NCBI GenBank assembly: GCA_031177355.1
Contig: JAPSGR010000008.1
Location: 1-55,483 of the forward strand
Origin: Candidatus Nitrosocosmicus sp.
Lineage (GTDB): Archaea > Thermoproteota > Nitrososphaeria > Nitrososphaerales > Nitrososphaeraceae
DNA length: 55,483 bases
Reading direction: 5' to 3'
Shown piece by piece: positions 26,559 through 36,713 of this stretch (position 1 is its first letter; every line of letters starts with the position of its first letter). The notes under the pieces are model-generated. The model was not told the origin of the DNA and ran no database searches. It was given only the letters and a program-made list of their open reading frames with translations. A program made the translations under genes and the position numbers.

Positions 26559-26763
26559 TAGACGTACAACCTCATTCATAGTTATAGTCAAAATCGACAG
26601 GATATTTTTTTCTCTCTTCTCTCTTTTATTGCGGGAAATAAGGATAAAATGAACAGTCACCTGTATCCCTTTAATTTGGATATTAAGACAAGAACAAGTA
26701 AAAAAAACTATGATATACTTTTAAAAAAAATATAACAGACAGGAGTGTGAGAGGAGGAAGTTC

Positions 26764-27114
26764 CTATTCTGTAGAGAAAGAATGTCCACAAGAACAGCTC
26801 TTGGTGACATTTGGATTGGTAATCTTAAATCCAGATCCCATCAAACTTTCAATATAGTCAACTACAGCACCTTTAAGATACTTTTGGCTGTAGTTATCCA
26901 CAAGAATCTTTACATTATTCTGGTCTAATACTATATCGTCCTCATCTGGATTTTCTTCAAATCCCATACCATATGATAAGCCTGAGCATCCACCACCAGT
27001 TACATAGACTCTCAGATACAGATTGTCTTTTCCTTCTTGTTTCATAAATTCTGTAACCTTTTCAGCGGCCTTAGGAGTAACGTCAATAATCTTGGGTTGT
27101 TGTATACTTGCCAT
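26764..27114 (-). CDS. A-type Fe-S carrier (IscA/ErpA-like)
   Basis: A 116-residue carrier that hands Fe-S clusters to target enzymes. The three ligand cysteines are in place: Cys43 in TGGGCSGLSYG and Cys107/Cys109 in SCSCGHSF. The N-terminal IDVTPKAAEKVTEFM is typical. It is encoded alone, about 3 kb from sufS-sufU, and likely works downstream of them. Confidence 0.92.
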   Translation of the reverse strand: MASIQQPKIIDVTPKAAEKVTEFMKQEGKDNLYLRVYVTGGGCSGLSYGMGFEENPDEDDIVLDQNNVKILVDNYSQKYLKGAVVDYIESLMGSGFKITNPNVTKSCSCGHSFSTE

Positions 27115-27207
27115 GATATAATATATTTATGCAGACAAATTTAATAAGGTTTTCCTCTGAATAAACTAAAAAATAGAGAAAAACCTTGTAAAAATTAGAT
27201 TGTTTTT

Positions 27208-29325
27208 CTAACCCTTTGATAGTGCTGCCCACTTGGCTAACGAGCTAGCGGCTATACTCCATGCATTGACAGATTGATAAACTGGTACATTATTGTCCTC
27301 GAGTCTGTTGGCCATTTTTTGAGTAAAAGGTCCACCTAACGCACCCACCAAAATTGGTTTTTTACCCAGTTTATTGAAATCAGCTAGGATATCAACTATC
27401 TTTTCCTCCAATGGATCGTCTTGAAAGACGAACCAAGGCATAATAATATCGACGTTCGAATCTTCCATAAAAGTCTGAATTGCAAATTTATAATCGTCAG
27501 CATTCGCAGATCCAGTAACGTCACAGGGGTTACCAATCACATAAGTAGCAGGGTAGTGTTCCTTGAAGGATTTCATACTCTCTTCACTGAGGTTCGCTAC
27601 TTGTAATCCAAGTTTTTCAAATTGATCAATGGCTGCGATAATCGGGCCGGCACCATTAGTAACCATGGCGACTCTGTTGCCTGAAGGAATTGGTTGCCAT
27701 GACAAAGCCTTTAGAGAAGCTGTCAGTTCGTCATAACTATCTACGGAAATAATTCCAGTCTGTGAAAATGCACCTTTTACAACATTATATGTTCCTCCAA
27801 GAGACCCAGTATGAGAAGCTGCTTGTTTTGCACCTCTTGAAGTTCGGCCATTTTTGAATACAACAATAGGTTTCTTTTTGTCGTGGATTACTCGTTTAGC
27901 TGTATTTACAAACTTTCGTCCGTCGCCCAACCCTTCGACATATAGACCGATGACTTTGGTTTGAGGATCCTCTGCAAGGTACCAAATCATATCAGCCTCA
28001 TCAACGTCTGAACGGTTCCCATACGAGACCATTTTACTCATTCCAAATGGATAAGAGTGCTCCATAAAGGCTATTCCAATCGTACCGCTTTGTGATAAAA
28101 AGGCCACATTGCCATTTTTAGGTCTCAGCATACGCTCATGGCCCTGAAAAGCACAGTCAAGTCTATTTTCACCATTAAACATTCCAATGCAGTTGGGACC
28201 AATGATCCTAATTTTCAACTGTGCAGAAAGATCTTTTACTTGTTGTTCGATCGCAGCTCTCTCTCCTCCAAGCTCTTTGCCGCCGCCAGATATAATTACA
28301 ACATTATGAATAGATTTTTGTCCACAAATCTTCAATAAATCTGGTACAAACTTTAGATCTACTGTCACCACCACAACATCTATCGGATCTTTAACGTCCT
28401 CTAAACTCTTGTATGCAGGGATTCCCATAATATCTGGATAACCTTTAGCATTTACAGGATAAACTTTTCCCTTGTAATCATGCTTTACTAGGGTTTCTAG
28501 TACGGAATTTCCAACCTTCCCCACCTCTGGTGAGGCACCAATTAATGCTACCGACTTTGCGTTAAAAAATTGGTCCATATGGGTAGAATTTGGCTGAGAT
28601 TCCGACACTACATTGTATCTAGGTTGTTCAGAGAGTATAATTTTTGCATCTGCGACAAAGTAGCTATTAGGATACACTATTACAGGATTAAAATCAATGC
28701 TCTCATAATAAGGTGAGATGTCATAACCTAGCTTGCCTATATTTAACAAGGCGTTAGAAAGGTTATCGAGGTCAATAGTTTCTGATCCTCTATAACCTTT
28801 AAGAAGCATCTTGCCCTGCAATTCCTCAATCATCTCTAATGCGTCATCCTTAGAAATAGGGAGCACCCTAAATGAAACATCTTTGAATAATTCAGTGAAT
28901 ATCCCTCCTAGGCCCACCATCATAACAGGGCCAAATTGAGGATCATTTTGTAACCCAACAATCATTTCTACGCCTTTTGGAACCATCTTTTCAAGGAGAA
29001 CGCCCTTTACATCATAATCTTTAGATAATCGGTTATACATATCATTAAAAGCAGATCTGACAGATTCTTCATCTTTTAAATCGACCTTAACACCACCTAC
29101 ATCGGTTTTGTGTAAAATTTGGGGTGAAACGATTTTTGCAACTAAGGGGAATCCAAGTTTCTTTGCTTCAGTGATTGCAGACTCTTCGTCTTTTACCAAA
29201 GCAAATCCGGGTACAGAAATATTATATTCTGAAAGAATTCCCTTTGCAGTTTCTTCCGTTATAACTTTGACTTGATTCTTAAAAGAATCTTCAAACATAG
29301 ATTTAATTTTGTGTTGATCGGTCAA
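27208..29325 (-). CDS. ADP-forming acyl-CoA synthetase
   Basis: A 705-residue single-chain NDP-forming acyl-CoA synthetase. The ATP-grasp part is N-terminal (about 15-235: [52 protein letters not shown]). It is followed by the CoA-binding domain ([19 protein letters not shown]) and ligase domains ([32 protein letters not shown]). In ammonia-oxidising archaea, enzymes of this build activate 3-hydroxypropionate or 4-hydroxybutyrate in the carbon-fixation cycle. Which of these two, or acetate, cannot be told by eye. Confidence 0.88.
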   Translation of the reverse strand: MTDQHKIKSMFEDSFKNQVKVITEETAKGILSEYNISVPGFALVKDEESAITEAKKLGFPLVAKIVSPQILHKTDVGGVKVDLKDEESVRSAFNDMYNRLSKDYDVKGVLLEKMVPKGVEMIVGLQNDPQFGPVMMVGLGGIFTELFKDVSFRVLPISKDDALEMIEELQGKMLLKGYRGSETIDLDNLSNALLNIGKLGYDISPYYESIDFNPVIVYPNSYFVADAKIILSEQPRYNVVSESQPNSTHMDQFFNAKSVALIGASPEVGKVGNSVLETLVKHDYKGKVYPVNAKGYPDIMGIPAYKSLEDVKDPIDVVVVTVDLKFVPDLLKICGQKSIHNVVIISGGGKELGGERAAIEQQVKDLSAQLKIRIIGPNCIGMFNGENRLDCAFQGHERMLRPKNGNVAFLSQSGTIGIAFMEHSYPFGMSKMVSYGNRSDVDEADMIWYLAEDPQTKVIGLYVEGLGDGRKFVNTAKRVIHDKKKPIVVFKNGRTSRGAKQAASHTGSLGGTYNVVKGAFSQTGIISVDSYDELTASLKALSWQPIPSGNRVAMVTNGAGPIIAAIDQFEKLGLQVANLSEESMKSFKEHYPATYVIGNPCDVTGSANADDYKFAIQTFMEDSNVDIIMPWFVFQDDPLEEKIVDILADFNKLGKKPILVGALGGPFTQKMANRLEDNNVPVYQSVNAWSIAASSLAKWAALSKG

Positions 29326-29516
29326 TAAAAAGTCATTATTCTAATCGGTTTAAAAATTTTCCTTACAGCAATAATGTAGAATTATGCTGAATTATTAGTA
29401 AATTAAAGATTTAAAGTGAGAGATCAGAAATTAAGATTCAAATATGCTTACAAATGTCCATTAACCTTCATGTCTACCATATCTTTCACGGAGACTATCC
29501 ATCCATTTGTTTGTCT

Positions 29517-30242
29517 TTACTTGTAGGCCACTACGATTATCGCACCACCAAACAATTTTCTACTAAAATCAACTCTTGAGAATTTTTTTAACAAAAGCAA
29601 TTTCAAATCATTATTCTTTGGCCATTTCAAGTAGGTACCATACAAAGTTCTAAACGGCAGTCCCTGCTTTCCCGCAGCCAAATATGCTATTATGACTAAA
29701 AAATACTTTAGGTATAGAGTTACCAATGTACGTGTGATAAAGTTATCTGGTTTTCCCAAGTCCACTATTAAGAAGCGTCCATCAACTTTTAAAACTCGAT
29801 GTATTTCCTCAAAAGCTTTTTCAAGGTCGATTGAATCTCTTATGGAATAACCACATATAACAGCGTCAAAGGTTTCAGATTTGAATGGAATTTTTTCGAA
29901 TATCCCACTGCACATAAAAAAACCCGTGTAGAGCCCTCGGAAATTATCGGAGATGCCCTTGAGCATCTCTGGAATCGGATCGTAAAAATGAATCCTAACA
30001 TCTTTTGAAACATTCTCAAGGACTAATTTTGACATATTACCATAACCGGATCCCGCATCTAGAACATCATTGCCAGGGAAAACAGATTTGATAATGCCTT
30101 CTCTTCTGTACTTGTTATCTTTACCTAACGAAATTGCACTATTTACTTTATCATATACGGGAATAATATTTCTGAGTATTTTTATTACGTCATTCCAATA
30201 TACATTTCCAAGACCATGACTATTCAATGAAAAAATAATCAA
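29517..30242 (-). CDS. class I SAM-dependent methyltransferase (UbiE-like)
   Basis: A 241-residue methyltransferase. Motif I is VLDAGSGYGNMSKLV, followed by HFYDPIPEMLKG, then DAVICGYSIRDSIDLEKAFEEIHRVLKVDGRFLIVDLGKPD, close to the UbiE/MenG quinone methylases (motifs II-III). A C-terminal hydrophobic stretch (TLYLKYFLVIIAYLA) could touch the membrane. A role in menaquinone methylation is plausible but unproven. The start is a TTG; no ATG lies near. Confidence 0.8.
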   Translation of the reverse strand: MIIFSLNSHGLGNVYWNDVIKILRNIIPVYDKVNSAISLGKDNKYRREGIIKSVFPGNDVLDAGSGYGNMSKLVLENVSKDVRIHFYDPIPEMLKGISDNFRGLYTGFFMCSGIFEKIPFKSETFDAVICGYSIRDSIDLEKAFEEIHRVLKVDGRFLIVDLGKPDNFITRTLVTLYLKYFLVIIAYLAAGKQGLPFRTLYGTYLKWPKNNDLKLLLLKKFSRVDFSRKLFGGAIIVVAYK

Positions 30243-30392
30243 TCTAGAGGATATTGAGTTTTTGTATCAAGTCCTGCAGCACCTAACTACCTCAAACCAA
30301 TTTAATTCTATAATAGTTAAACAAATAAAAAGTGCATGGCAGGTCAAATATCGGAAAGATATTAACACACAATTTCCATAACATTATACAAA

Positions 30393-30986
30393 GTGATAGC
30401 CGAAAGCAAAGACAATATTATGCAAGTTGGAAGCTTGAAGGCAAGAATGATCTCCGTTACCTTTTATGATTCTAACGTTAAAGAATATTATAAAAAAATA
30501 AAGACAAAGTCAACATACAAAGAAACTGATATAGTATTTGTAAATCCAATGCTAATCTTTGGTAAAGAGCACCTGATAGGAATAATGAGAATAATAAATG
30601 AGGAAAGAAAAAGAAAGATGATCTCTGAAATCAAAAATCCTGAGGTTGAATTTTTAATGAGGTTATGCTGCACTGATCAAATAAAAGAAGCATTAAACAG
30701 AAATTTTGGTGATAAGGAAAAAAAGGATTATGTAGTCTTTATCATGTCTGACAATAATCAAGTATTACATGATATTGAAATTGAACTTGCATGCTACGGC
30801 TTTGTCCACGTTGATAGTAGCGACTCTCACTTAAGTACTTGTATAGCCAGTACCAAAAACAAGAGAGATTACATAATAAACAGCTTTTTTAAAGACAAGC
30901 TCAAAAACCGGGATTCCACTACACTGGAAAAAAATGTTGAATTTCTAAAATTTCTTATAGAAAGAGCGGCGATTGCTTTAAAATAA
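30393..30986 (+). CDS. cgi121: KEOPS subunit Cgi121
   Basis: Cgi121 binds the Bud32 kinase and tRNA in KEOPS, the complex that puts threonylcarbamoyl on A37. The 197 residues show the family core: FVNPMLIFGKEHLIGIMRIINEE, EVEFLMRLCCTDQIKEALNRNFG and a strand-helix ending. The GTG at 30393 starts the frame; an ATG at 30420 (MQVGSLKAR) is an alternative. It faces the THUMP and Sua5-like genes on the other strand, so three tRNA-modification genes meet here. Confidence 0.8.
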   Translation: MIAESKDNIMQVGSLKARMISVTFYDSNVKEYYKKIKTKSTYKETDIVFVNPMLIFGKEHLIGIMRIINEERKRKMISEIKNPEVEFLMRLCCTDQIKEALNRNFGDKEKKDYVVFIMSDNNQVLHDIEIELACYGFVHVDSSDSHLSTCIASTKNKRDYIINSFFKDKLKNRDSTTLEKNVEFLKFLIERAAIALK

Positions 30987-31031
30987 AAACGCTCAGATTT
31001 ATTTATTTTTATTATCTAATCATTGCATTAA

Positions 31032-31562
31032 CTACTCCGGAACCCTTTTTTCAATCATAGAGCTAAACATAGAATCACTGCGCAGAACAGAGATACCAGA
31101 ATATTTTCCTATTATTTCAACTAAAAAAATCCATTTGGGATTTGACAAGTCTACGGGTAATTTTAGATGCGGGCCCACCGCGTCAATTATGTCCATTTTT
31201 TTTAATTTTGTATGTCTTTTTTCGACATGTATCTTTATAGACTCGTAGATCGGGATGTTTGCATTATCGGCTAATTTCAACAATACATTTTTTATATTTT
31301 CAATTTCGGTCAAAACTACATGTTGAATTGGAATAAACCGAAGTAGATATCGGATTTCCCAAGATGAAGTGTCTAGTTTCGATCTTAAAAACGAGATAAA
31401 TTCCTGTGGATCTTTTGAGGATTTTCCGACTATTAACCCTGATACATTTGTTTCATTTACTTCTAAATCGGTTTCCCCAAATTCATAGAATAAATCCTCT
31501 AGTTCATCCATCAAGTCTTCTTCTCGAAACCTAAAAGTTGTGGCAACGAAATTGAAATCCAT
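31032..31562 (-). CDS. THUMP-domain RNA-binding protein
   Basis: A 176-residue protein with the THUMP layout: N-terminal FNFVATTFRFREEDLMDELEDL and C-terminal IKIHVEKRHTKLKKMDIIDAVGPHL followed by NPKWIFLVEIIG. THUMP domains hold the acceptor end of tRNA. Stand-alone archaeal forms are related to Tan1, the helper of tRNA cytidine acetylation. It begins 11 bases after the Sua5-like gene and is probably co-transcribed with it. Confidence 0.78.
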   Translation of the reverse strand: MDFNFVATTFRFREEDLMDELEDLFYEFGETDLEVNETNVSGLIVGKSSKDPQEFISFLRSKLDTSSWEIRYLLRFIPIQHVVLTEIENIKNVLLKLADNANIPIYESIKIHVEKRHTKLKKMDIIDAVGPHLKLPVDLSNPKWIFLVEIIGKYSGISVLRSDSMFSSMIEKRVPE

Positions 31563-31573
31563 ATCATTAGAAC

Positions 31574-32320
31574 CTAACTAACAACCTTAAGAGCGTCAAT
31601 AATTTTATCTTTTGGAACTGCTCCTTCACGAATAATACGAGGATGGAGTTCATTTGTAACATCCACAATTGTAGATTCGTTTTTCATGTATCTTGTAATA
31701 TCTGCAACTGTCACTTCTGCTGTTGGTGCTTCTAGTGGTTTTCTTATTTTTTTTGGTTTTGTTATTGTTCTCCCACGGTCTAATTTTTTTGTATGATTAT
31801 TATCTACAAAGACAGCATCGCATTTTGAAATCAGCTCTGGATTTATTTTCTTTAATTCATTAGAAGAAGGTTGTTGAGAAAAATTTGCACTAGTTCCTAC
31901 TAAAAACTTGGATTCAGTCGCGCTAATCAAATCCAATAAGCAATCGTTATTAGGAATCCGCAGCGCAATTGATCGGTTAGAAAGGTCAATTACATGTTTT
32001 GACAGTCCAACATTATCTTCTTTTGTTTTCATTACTATTGTCAATTGACCGGGCCAAAACATTTCCATCAAGATCTGGGCAGCCAGATTAATTTGAGCAA
32101 CATTTGATACCATCGATTCTGAAAAAGTCAATAGCGGAAGTGTTTTGTTTAATGGTCGCTTCTTGATGCTGTAAAGTTTCAGCACCGCGACATCGTTAGT
32201 TGGATCACAGCCTATGCCATATACTGTATCTGTAGGAAAAATTATAACTCCTCCCTTGTCTATCAACTTGGCGCAATTCGTCAAATCATCGGGATTATTG
32301 CAATGAAAATTATATGTCAT
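31574..32320 (-). CDS. threonylcarbamoyl-AMP synthase (Sua5/YrdC)
   Basis: Makes threonylcarbamoyl-AMP from threonine, bicarbonate and ATP, the substrate that KEOPS uses on tRNA A37. The 248 residues include GGVIIFPTDTVYGIGCDPTN, KKRPLNKTLPLL, MFWPGQLTIVM, SIALRIPNN and VGTSANFSQQPS, the YrdC nucleotide-binding signature. The length corresponds to the YrdC domain with a short C-terminal extension rather than a full Sua5 domain. Close linkage to Cgi121 supports the role. Confidence 0.92.
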   Translation of the reverse strand: MTYNFHCNNPDDLTNCAKLIDKGGVIIFPTDTVYGIGCDPTNDVAVLKLYSIKKRPLNKTLPLLTFSESMVSNVAQINLAAQILMEMFWPGQLTIVMKTKEDNVGLSKHVIDLSNRSIALRIPNNDCLLDLISATESKFLVGTSANFSQQPSSNELKKINPELISKCDAVFVDNNHTKKLDRGRTITKPKKIRKPLEAPTAEVTVADITRYMKNESTIVDVTNELHPRIIREGAVPKDKIIDALKVVS

Positions 32321-32614
32321 CGATATGAAAACATATGTCTGTTAATTTAACTTAAATGATATTGAGTAGCGAATATGCAAATCCTGTTTAGAAACTTAGA
32401 TAAGGATTAATAAAAATAAGACCCTTAGAAGAGCATATTTGTCAGTATATTCTAATAATTCAACACTCCTTTAAGGAAATGGATTGTTGTTCCGAAATCT
32501 TGTAAATAGACGTAAAGATAAAACCTAGTAATATGCTAACAGATAGATGCCAACAAAAACGAAAGGATTTTTATTTGAATTCCTTTACTAATACTCATAA
32601 TTACATAGATTAAA

Positions 32615-33235
32615 ATGGTTGATAAAGAAAAGATGAAAATAAAAAGCAAGGAATTAAGCAGCGAATTGTTTGTAGGCGAGAGCAGGGATGAGTTTAATGA
32701 TACAATTAACGGTTACTACAGGTTAATTGGAGGAGACAACAGAGACTACGATAAAGAAACAAGCCGTAGACTACGTGCTTTTGGAGAAGAATTGTATCGT
32801 AAAAGATCATATGAAAAATTTACCGCATTTAAGGCAGATCATGATGACATGATAGTTGGAAACCATCTTAGATTATTTTCTTTTTGTGAACATCACCTGT
32901 TACCCTTTTTTGGTGAAGTAGCTATAGGTTACATACCAAACAACAAGATTTTTGGTTTATCAAAATTTCAACGTCTTGTAGATAAGGTTTCCTCGAGACC
33001 ACAACTTCAAGAGAGATTAACGTATCAAATTCTTGAAGAGATTAAAACAAGACTAGAGCCTAAAGGAGTAGGAGTTGTGATAAAAGCTATCCATACGTGT
33101 GTTTTTGCGCGAGGCACACAATCAACTTCGGCAGAATTTACTACATCTGCTGTTGATGGAATATTTAAAGAGAATCATAACACAAAACAAGAATTCTTTT
33201 CAATTATAAACTCTGACGGGAGACTCCGTCTTTAA
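32615..33235 (+). CDS. folE: GTP cyclohydrolase I
   Basis: Converts GTP to dihydroneopterin triphosphate. The 206 residues carry the type I (FolE) zinc site: Cys91 and His94 in CEHHLLPFFG, and Cys162 in HTCVFARG. The substrate segments GLSKFQRLVDKVSSRPQLQERLT and FGEVAIGYIP are also present. In archaea the product can feed archaeosine/queuosine-type or pterin synthesis. None of those partner genes is in the window. Confidence 0.95.
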   Translation: MVDKEKMKIKSKELSSELFVGESRDEFNDTINGYYRLIGGDNRDYDKETSRRLRAFGEELYRKRSYEKFTAFKADHDDMIVGNHLRLFSFCEHHLLPFFGEVAIGYIPNNKIFGLSKFQRLVDKVSSRPQLQERLTYQILEEIKTRLEPKGVGVVIKAIHTCVFARGTQSTSAEFTTSAVDGIFKENHNTKQEFFSIINSDGRLRL

Positions 33236-33390
33236 TAAAACAATTTGAGGGTTTTTTGAATATGCTCAACAATTGGTTCGAAATTACATCTTATCAGATT
33301 AGCAACGTGTTACCAGCTCTTTTAATTGGGCATAGTGTCTATGACTTCGATATATTTTAATTAGATAGAATAGGGATAAAACTTAAATTG

Positions 33391-34206
33391 ATGTCTTCAG
33401 CCAGTGATGCGAATATAGAGTATATTGACTGGAATCACGCTCTTGATATACTAGATAAAGCTTATCAACTTGGAATTTTTGTATTAATCATTGGTCCAAA
33501 GGGTACAGGTAAAACTACACTTGTAAGGAAGTTTGCCACTCAAACACGCAAAGAGTTATCCTCAGTAAACTTTAGTTTAAGAACTAGAGAATCTCACTTA
33601 ATTGGTACCAACACTATAGATAACGGCCAAATTAATTTTGTAAACGGTGTCTTGGTTCATTCGATGACTCAAGGGGATTTATTGTATTTGGATGAACTAA
33701 ATGCAGCAGAACCCGATGTATTGTTAAGGCTTGATGAAGCTCTTGACGACAGAAGACAAATAGTATTAAAAGAGTTTCATGGTCAGACCATAAAGGCAAA
33801 GGATAATTGGTTTGTGATTGGAACTATAAATCCGTTATCTCATGTAGGAACCAAAGAACTCCCACCGCAAATATTAAGTCGTTTTCCAATAAGAATAATG
33901 CTTGATTATCCCCCTGAAGAGACTGAAATGGAAATCATCAGAAAACATGTGAGTGTTAGCAACCTTACACATGAGGAAAATGTCAGAAGTGCAATTAAAT
34001 TAGCAAGTAACCTACGAAAAGCAGCTTCACTAGAAGAAATATTTTATAGCCCCAGTCTGAGAGAAACAATTGCGTATTCCAAACTTGTAACCAGTGGAAC
34101 AAATGCAAAGGAAGCAGCCGAGATAGTGTTTGCAAATGTATATCATCAATGGGGGGAAATCGAATATAGAAAAGTTATGGACATTATAGCTTCTATATTT
34201 ATATGA
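33391..34206 (+). CDS. MoxR/CobS-like AAA+ ATPase
   Basis: A 271-residue AAA+ protein beginning at the ATG of 33391 (a TTG directly before it is also possible). It contains Walker A GPKGTGKT, Walker B LLYLDEL with an Asn/Ala-rich follow-up (NAAEPDVLLRLDEALDDRR), sensor 1 TINP and an arginine finger in ILSRFP. Such MoxR-type ATPases work with VWA proteins as chaperones or metal chelatases. The VWA partner follows after 12 bases. It might be a cobaltochelatase CobS or a protein-activation chaperone. Confidence 0.85.
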   Translation: MSSASDANIEYIDWNHALDILDKAYQLGIFVLIIGPKGTGKTTLVRKFATQTRKELSSVNFSLRTRESHLIGTNTIDNGQINFVNGVLVHSMTQGDLLYLDELNAAEPDVLLRLDEALDDRRQIVLKEFHGQTIKAKDNWFVIGTINPLSHVGTKELPPQILSRFPIRIMLDYPPEETEMEIIRKHVSVSNLTHEENVRSAIKLASNLRKAASLEEIFYSPSLRETIAYSKLVTSGTNAKEAAEIVFANVYHQWGEIEYRKVMDIIASIFI

Positions 34207-34218
34207 TAATGATCCAAT

Positions 34219-36006
34219 ATGTCCATTTTCTGGAATAAAGAAAAATCAGATGAGGAGGATGCGAAGAAAGCCCCCCACTCTCGTTCCCCTATAGCCGTTT
34301 CATACACCAATAACAATGATAATCTCCCCCCTAGAGCCGAGAAGAAGAAAAAGTCTGAACCATCTCTTAAGTTTGAAGACTTGGACCTTGAGAATATTCA
34401 TATTAGAAACGACGTCTTGTTGGAGATTGCTACATTTTTGTCTAGAAGATGGTCAAATAGTCCTGAATCGACTATCCATATTTCACGCGAGGGTAAGACC
34501 TCAAGTAATCTTGAGAAAAAGAGAATAACGCTCCCAGGTTTAGATTATTTTTATGGTAATATATTCCAAAAATACAGACAGTGGCGGACGTTACTATGGT
34601 ATGAATCAATGAGATTAAAATATTCCTTTAAAATCTTTGACACAGATGTAGTGTTTGGATTCATTTTTAATATTTTAGAAACAAAGCGTGTTGAAATTTT
34701 GGGCCTTGAAGAATGGAAAGGAATGATCAAAGAGATTATATTCTATGAGGGCTTATCATGGCATAACAAGCCACTTTTAAACTCACTTCATGGTAGAAAT
34801 AAAGTTTTAGAGGCATTTTCCCAATTCTTTCTAACTGGATATTTTAAAGGAGAACTCTATGGTGGTGAAAATGAAAGGGTCATTAAAGCCTCAGAATATG
34901 CTCATGACTTAATCAAAGAATATGTGAAGAAATTTAACTTTAGAAATAAAACCTATCATTCTGCAGAAGATCAAAAGTGGTTAGAAACAGAAACACGGCA
35001 GATCATAAAAATCCTTCAGGTAGATTCACTCATGTCTGCTCCACCTATCCCTATCCTTATGCCAAAAAGTAAAGTTGGTTTGTCTATGAGACAAGAAGAG
35101 ATATTGTCTCAGATAGAAAAATTAGTAAAAATTAAAACGAAGGAAATTGAAATAGAGAAATTAAAAAAAGAAATAGTTCAAGGTGACTATATTCATGAAG
35201 AATTCAAAATAATAGTAAAGGAGAGTCAAAAAAATGATAACAAAGGTTTTGAATCAACTGAAAATCTGTCTATAGCGATTCCGGATAATACCGGCATAAA
35301 TGAAAATGCAATATATGATTTTAATCTTATAAACAAAATAAAAACCGCACTCAAAGAATGGAAGACCGGCTGGAGAGAAAGATATGATTTTACCGGAGAA
35401 GAAATAGAAATAGAGAACTATATTGAAAGACAGCCCAAAGTTTTCATAAAGGATAAAAAAATTGCAATAAACATAAAGATTTCAATACTGTTAGACCTTT
35501 CGAGTAGCATTGAAGACAACGAGATAGAATACAAAAAGGCCGCTGTAGCACTCTGTGAGGGATTAGATTTCCTAGGTATAAAGTTTTCAATATATGCTTT
35601 TAATACTGAATCTCGCTCTGTTAAATGTTGGATAATAAAACCTCCGTCTATTAAATGGGGAACGTTGTATGCTAGGAGATTAATGCAAGTGAGGCCACTC
35701 GGAGGGACACCTTTAGCTGAAGTATACAAGATACTTAATCCTAGTATCAACTCTTTTAAGCCAGACATTTTTGTAACCTTAACAGACGGTGAACCTTCTG
35801 ATATGGACGCAGTTAGATCAATCGTATTGTCCTACAAAAGAAGCGGGATTGAAATGATAGCAATAGGATTGGGAACCGATTTAGGAGATGCTATAGGTAT
35901 AGGTCATAATCTAAAATATCTTAATTACCAGAGAACGTTAACATTATCTAAAAAGAGATTACAAGACCTTCCCAAAAAAGTCCTTGGGCTGCTGACTGTA
36001 GAGTAA
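34219..36006 (+). CDS. VWA-domain protein, CobT-like partner of the AAA+ ATPase
   Basis: A 595-residue protein. The N-terminus (1-60) is charged and disordered. A helical middle (about 70-330) has aromatic-rich helices and a Glu/Lys coiled coil near 295-320. The C-terminal VWA domain begins about 415 with the metal-site DLSSS (Asp426, Ser428, Ser430) and continues with PLGGTPLAEVY and TLTDGEPSD. The intact MIDAS suggests Mg-dependent partner binding. Directly behind the MoxR-like gene, it resembles CobS-CobT or MoxR-VWA pairs. The target is unknown, as no chelatase large subunit is nearby. Confidence 0.82.
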   Translation: MSIFWNKEKSDEEDAKKAPHSRSPIAVSYTNNNDNLPPRAEKKKKSEPSLKFEDLDLENIHIRNDVLLEIATFLSRRWSNSPESTIHISREGKTSSNLEKKRITLPGLDYFYGNIFQKYRQWRTLLWYESMRLKYSFKIFDTDVVFGFIFNILETKRVEILGLEEWKGMIKEIIFYEGLSWHNKPLLNSLHGRNKVLEAFSQFFLTGYFKGELYGGENERVIKASEYAHDLIKEYVKKFNFRNKTYHSAEDQKWLETETRQIIKILQVDSLMSAPPIPILMPKSKVGLSMRQEEILSQIEKLVKIKTKEIEIEKLKKEIVQGDYIHEEFKIIVKESQKNDNKGFESTENLSIAIPDNTGINENAIYDFNLINKIKTALKEWKTGWRERYDFTGEEIEIENYIERQPKVFIKDKKIAINIKISILLDLSSSIEDNEIEYKKAAVALCEGLDFLGIKFSIYAFNTESRSVKCWIIKPPSIKWGTLYARRLMQVRPLGGTPLAEVYKILNPSINSFKPDIFVTLTDGEPSDMDAVRSIVLSYKRSGIEMIAIGLGTDLGDAIGIGHNLKYLNYQRTLTLSKKRLQDLPKKVLGLLTVE

Positions 36007-36047
36007 TGTAAAGAAAAATACCTCGAATACTAAGAGGAAATGATTTT

Positions 36048-36713
36048 TTAGAATTTAAGATCTGGATGGTCTTTTTCTAATTTCTTCCAATCTGCCGAAA
36101 ATAGATCAAGGCCTTTATCGGTTAATGGATGTCTAATCATCTTGTCGAGAATATCTGGTGGAAGCGTAACCACATCTGCGCCCATTTTTGCGGACTCTAT
36201 TACATGAAGGGGATGTCGTACACTTGCCACCAGAACCTGAGTAGAAATATCATAACTTGCAAAAATTTGAACTATTTCGCTAACAAGATTTAGCCCTTCA
36301 CTTCCTATATCATCCAATCTGCCTATAAACGGGCTTACATATGTGGCACCAGCTTTAGCTGCAAGCAACGCCTGATTTGCCGAAAAAATCAATGTAACAT
36401 TTGTCTTTATACCTTTGTCGCTTAAAGATTTAACGACCTTAAGTCCATCCATAGTCATAGGAACCTTTACAACCACATTTTCTCCATACTTTGCAAGTTT
36501 TAGTGCTTCATCCATCATCTGGTCAAATGTATCAGCGACTATTTCTAAGCTAACAGGTCCCTTTACAAATTCGACTATTTTTTTCATAACCACTATGGGA
36601 TTACCTTTTTCTTTTGAAAGTAATGTAGGGTTGGTTGTAATGCCATCAATAACCCCCATTTCGTTGTACTTTACAATAGAATCCAGATTGGCGGTATCTA
36701 AAAATATCTTCAT
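36048..36713 (-). CDS. tal: transaldolase (small, TalC/FSA-like)
   Basis: A 221-residue transaldolase of the short class. It has KIFLDTANLDSIVKYNEMGVIDGITTNPTLLSKE, the Schiff-base lysine region NVVVKVPMT, NVTLIFSANQALLAAKAGATYVSPFIGRLDD and VLVASVRHPLHV. It exchanges three-carbon units in the non-oxidative pentose phosphate pathway, or acts as a fructose-6-phosphate aldolase. The start overlaps the transketolase C-half stop by 4 bases, so it is the last gene of that operon. Confidence 0.92.
   Translation of the reverse strand: MKIFLDTANLDSIVKYNEMGVIDGITTNPTLLSKEKGNPIVVMKKIVEFVKGPVSLEIVADTFDQMMDEALKLAKYGENVVVKVPMTMDGLKVVKSLSDKGIKTNVTLIFSANQALLAAKAGATYVSPFIGRLDDIGSEGLNLVSEIVQIFASYDISTQVLVASVRHPLHVIESAKMGADVVTLPPDILDKMIRHPLTDKGLDLFSADWKKLEKDHPDLKF

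Noticed and set aside
29460-29516. Short minus-strand frame reading TNKWMDSLRERYGRHEG after the methyltransferase stop
   Set aside because: It looks coding but has only 13 codons from an ATG and no upstream start. It may be a peptide gene or the result of a lost frame, with too little to call.
33391-36006. Gas vesicle GvpN or nitric-oxide reductase NorQ/NorD pair
   Set aside because: MoxR-type ATPases include these, but no gvp or nor genes are present, and the VWA protein has a long N-terminal part unlike NorD as far as I can judge.
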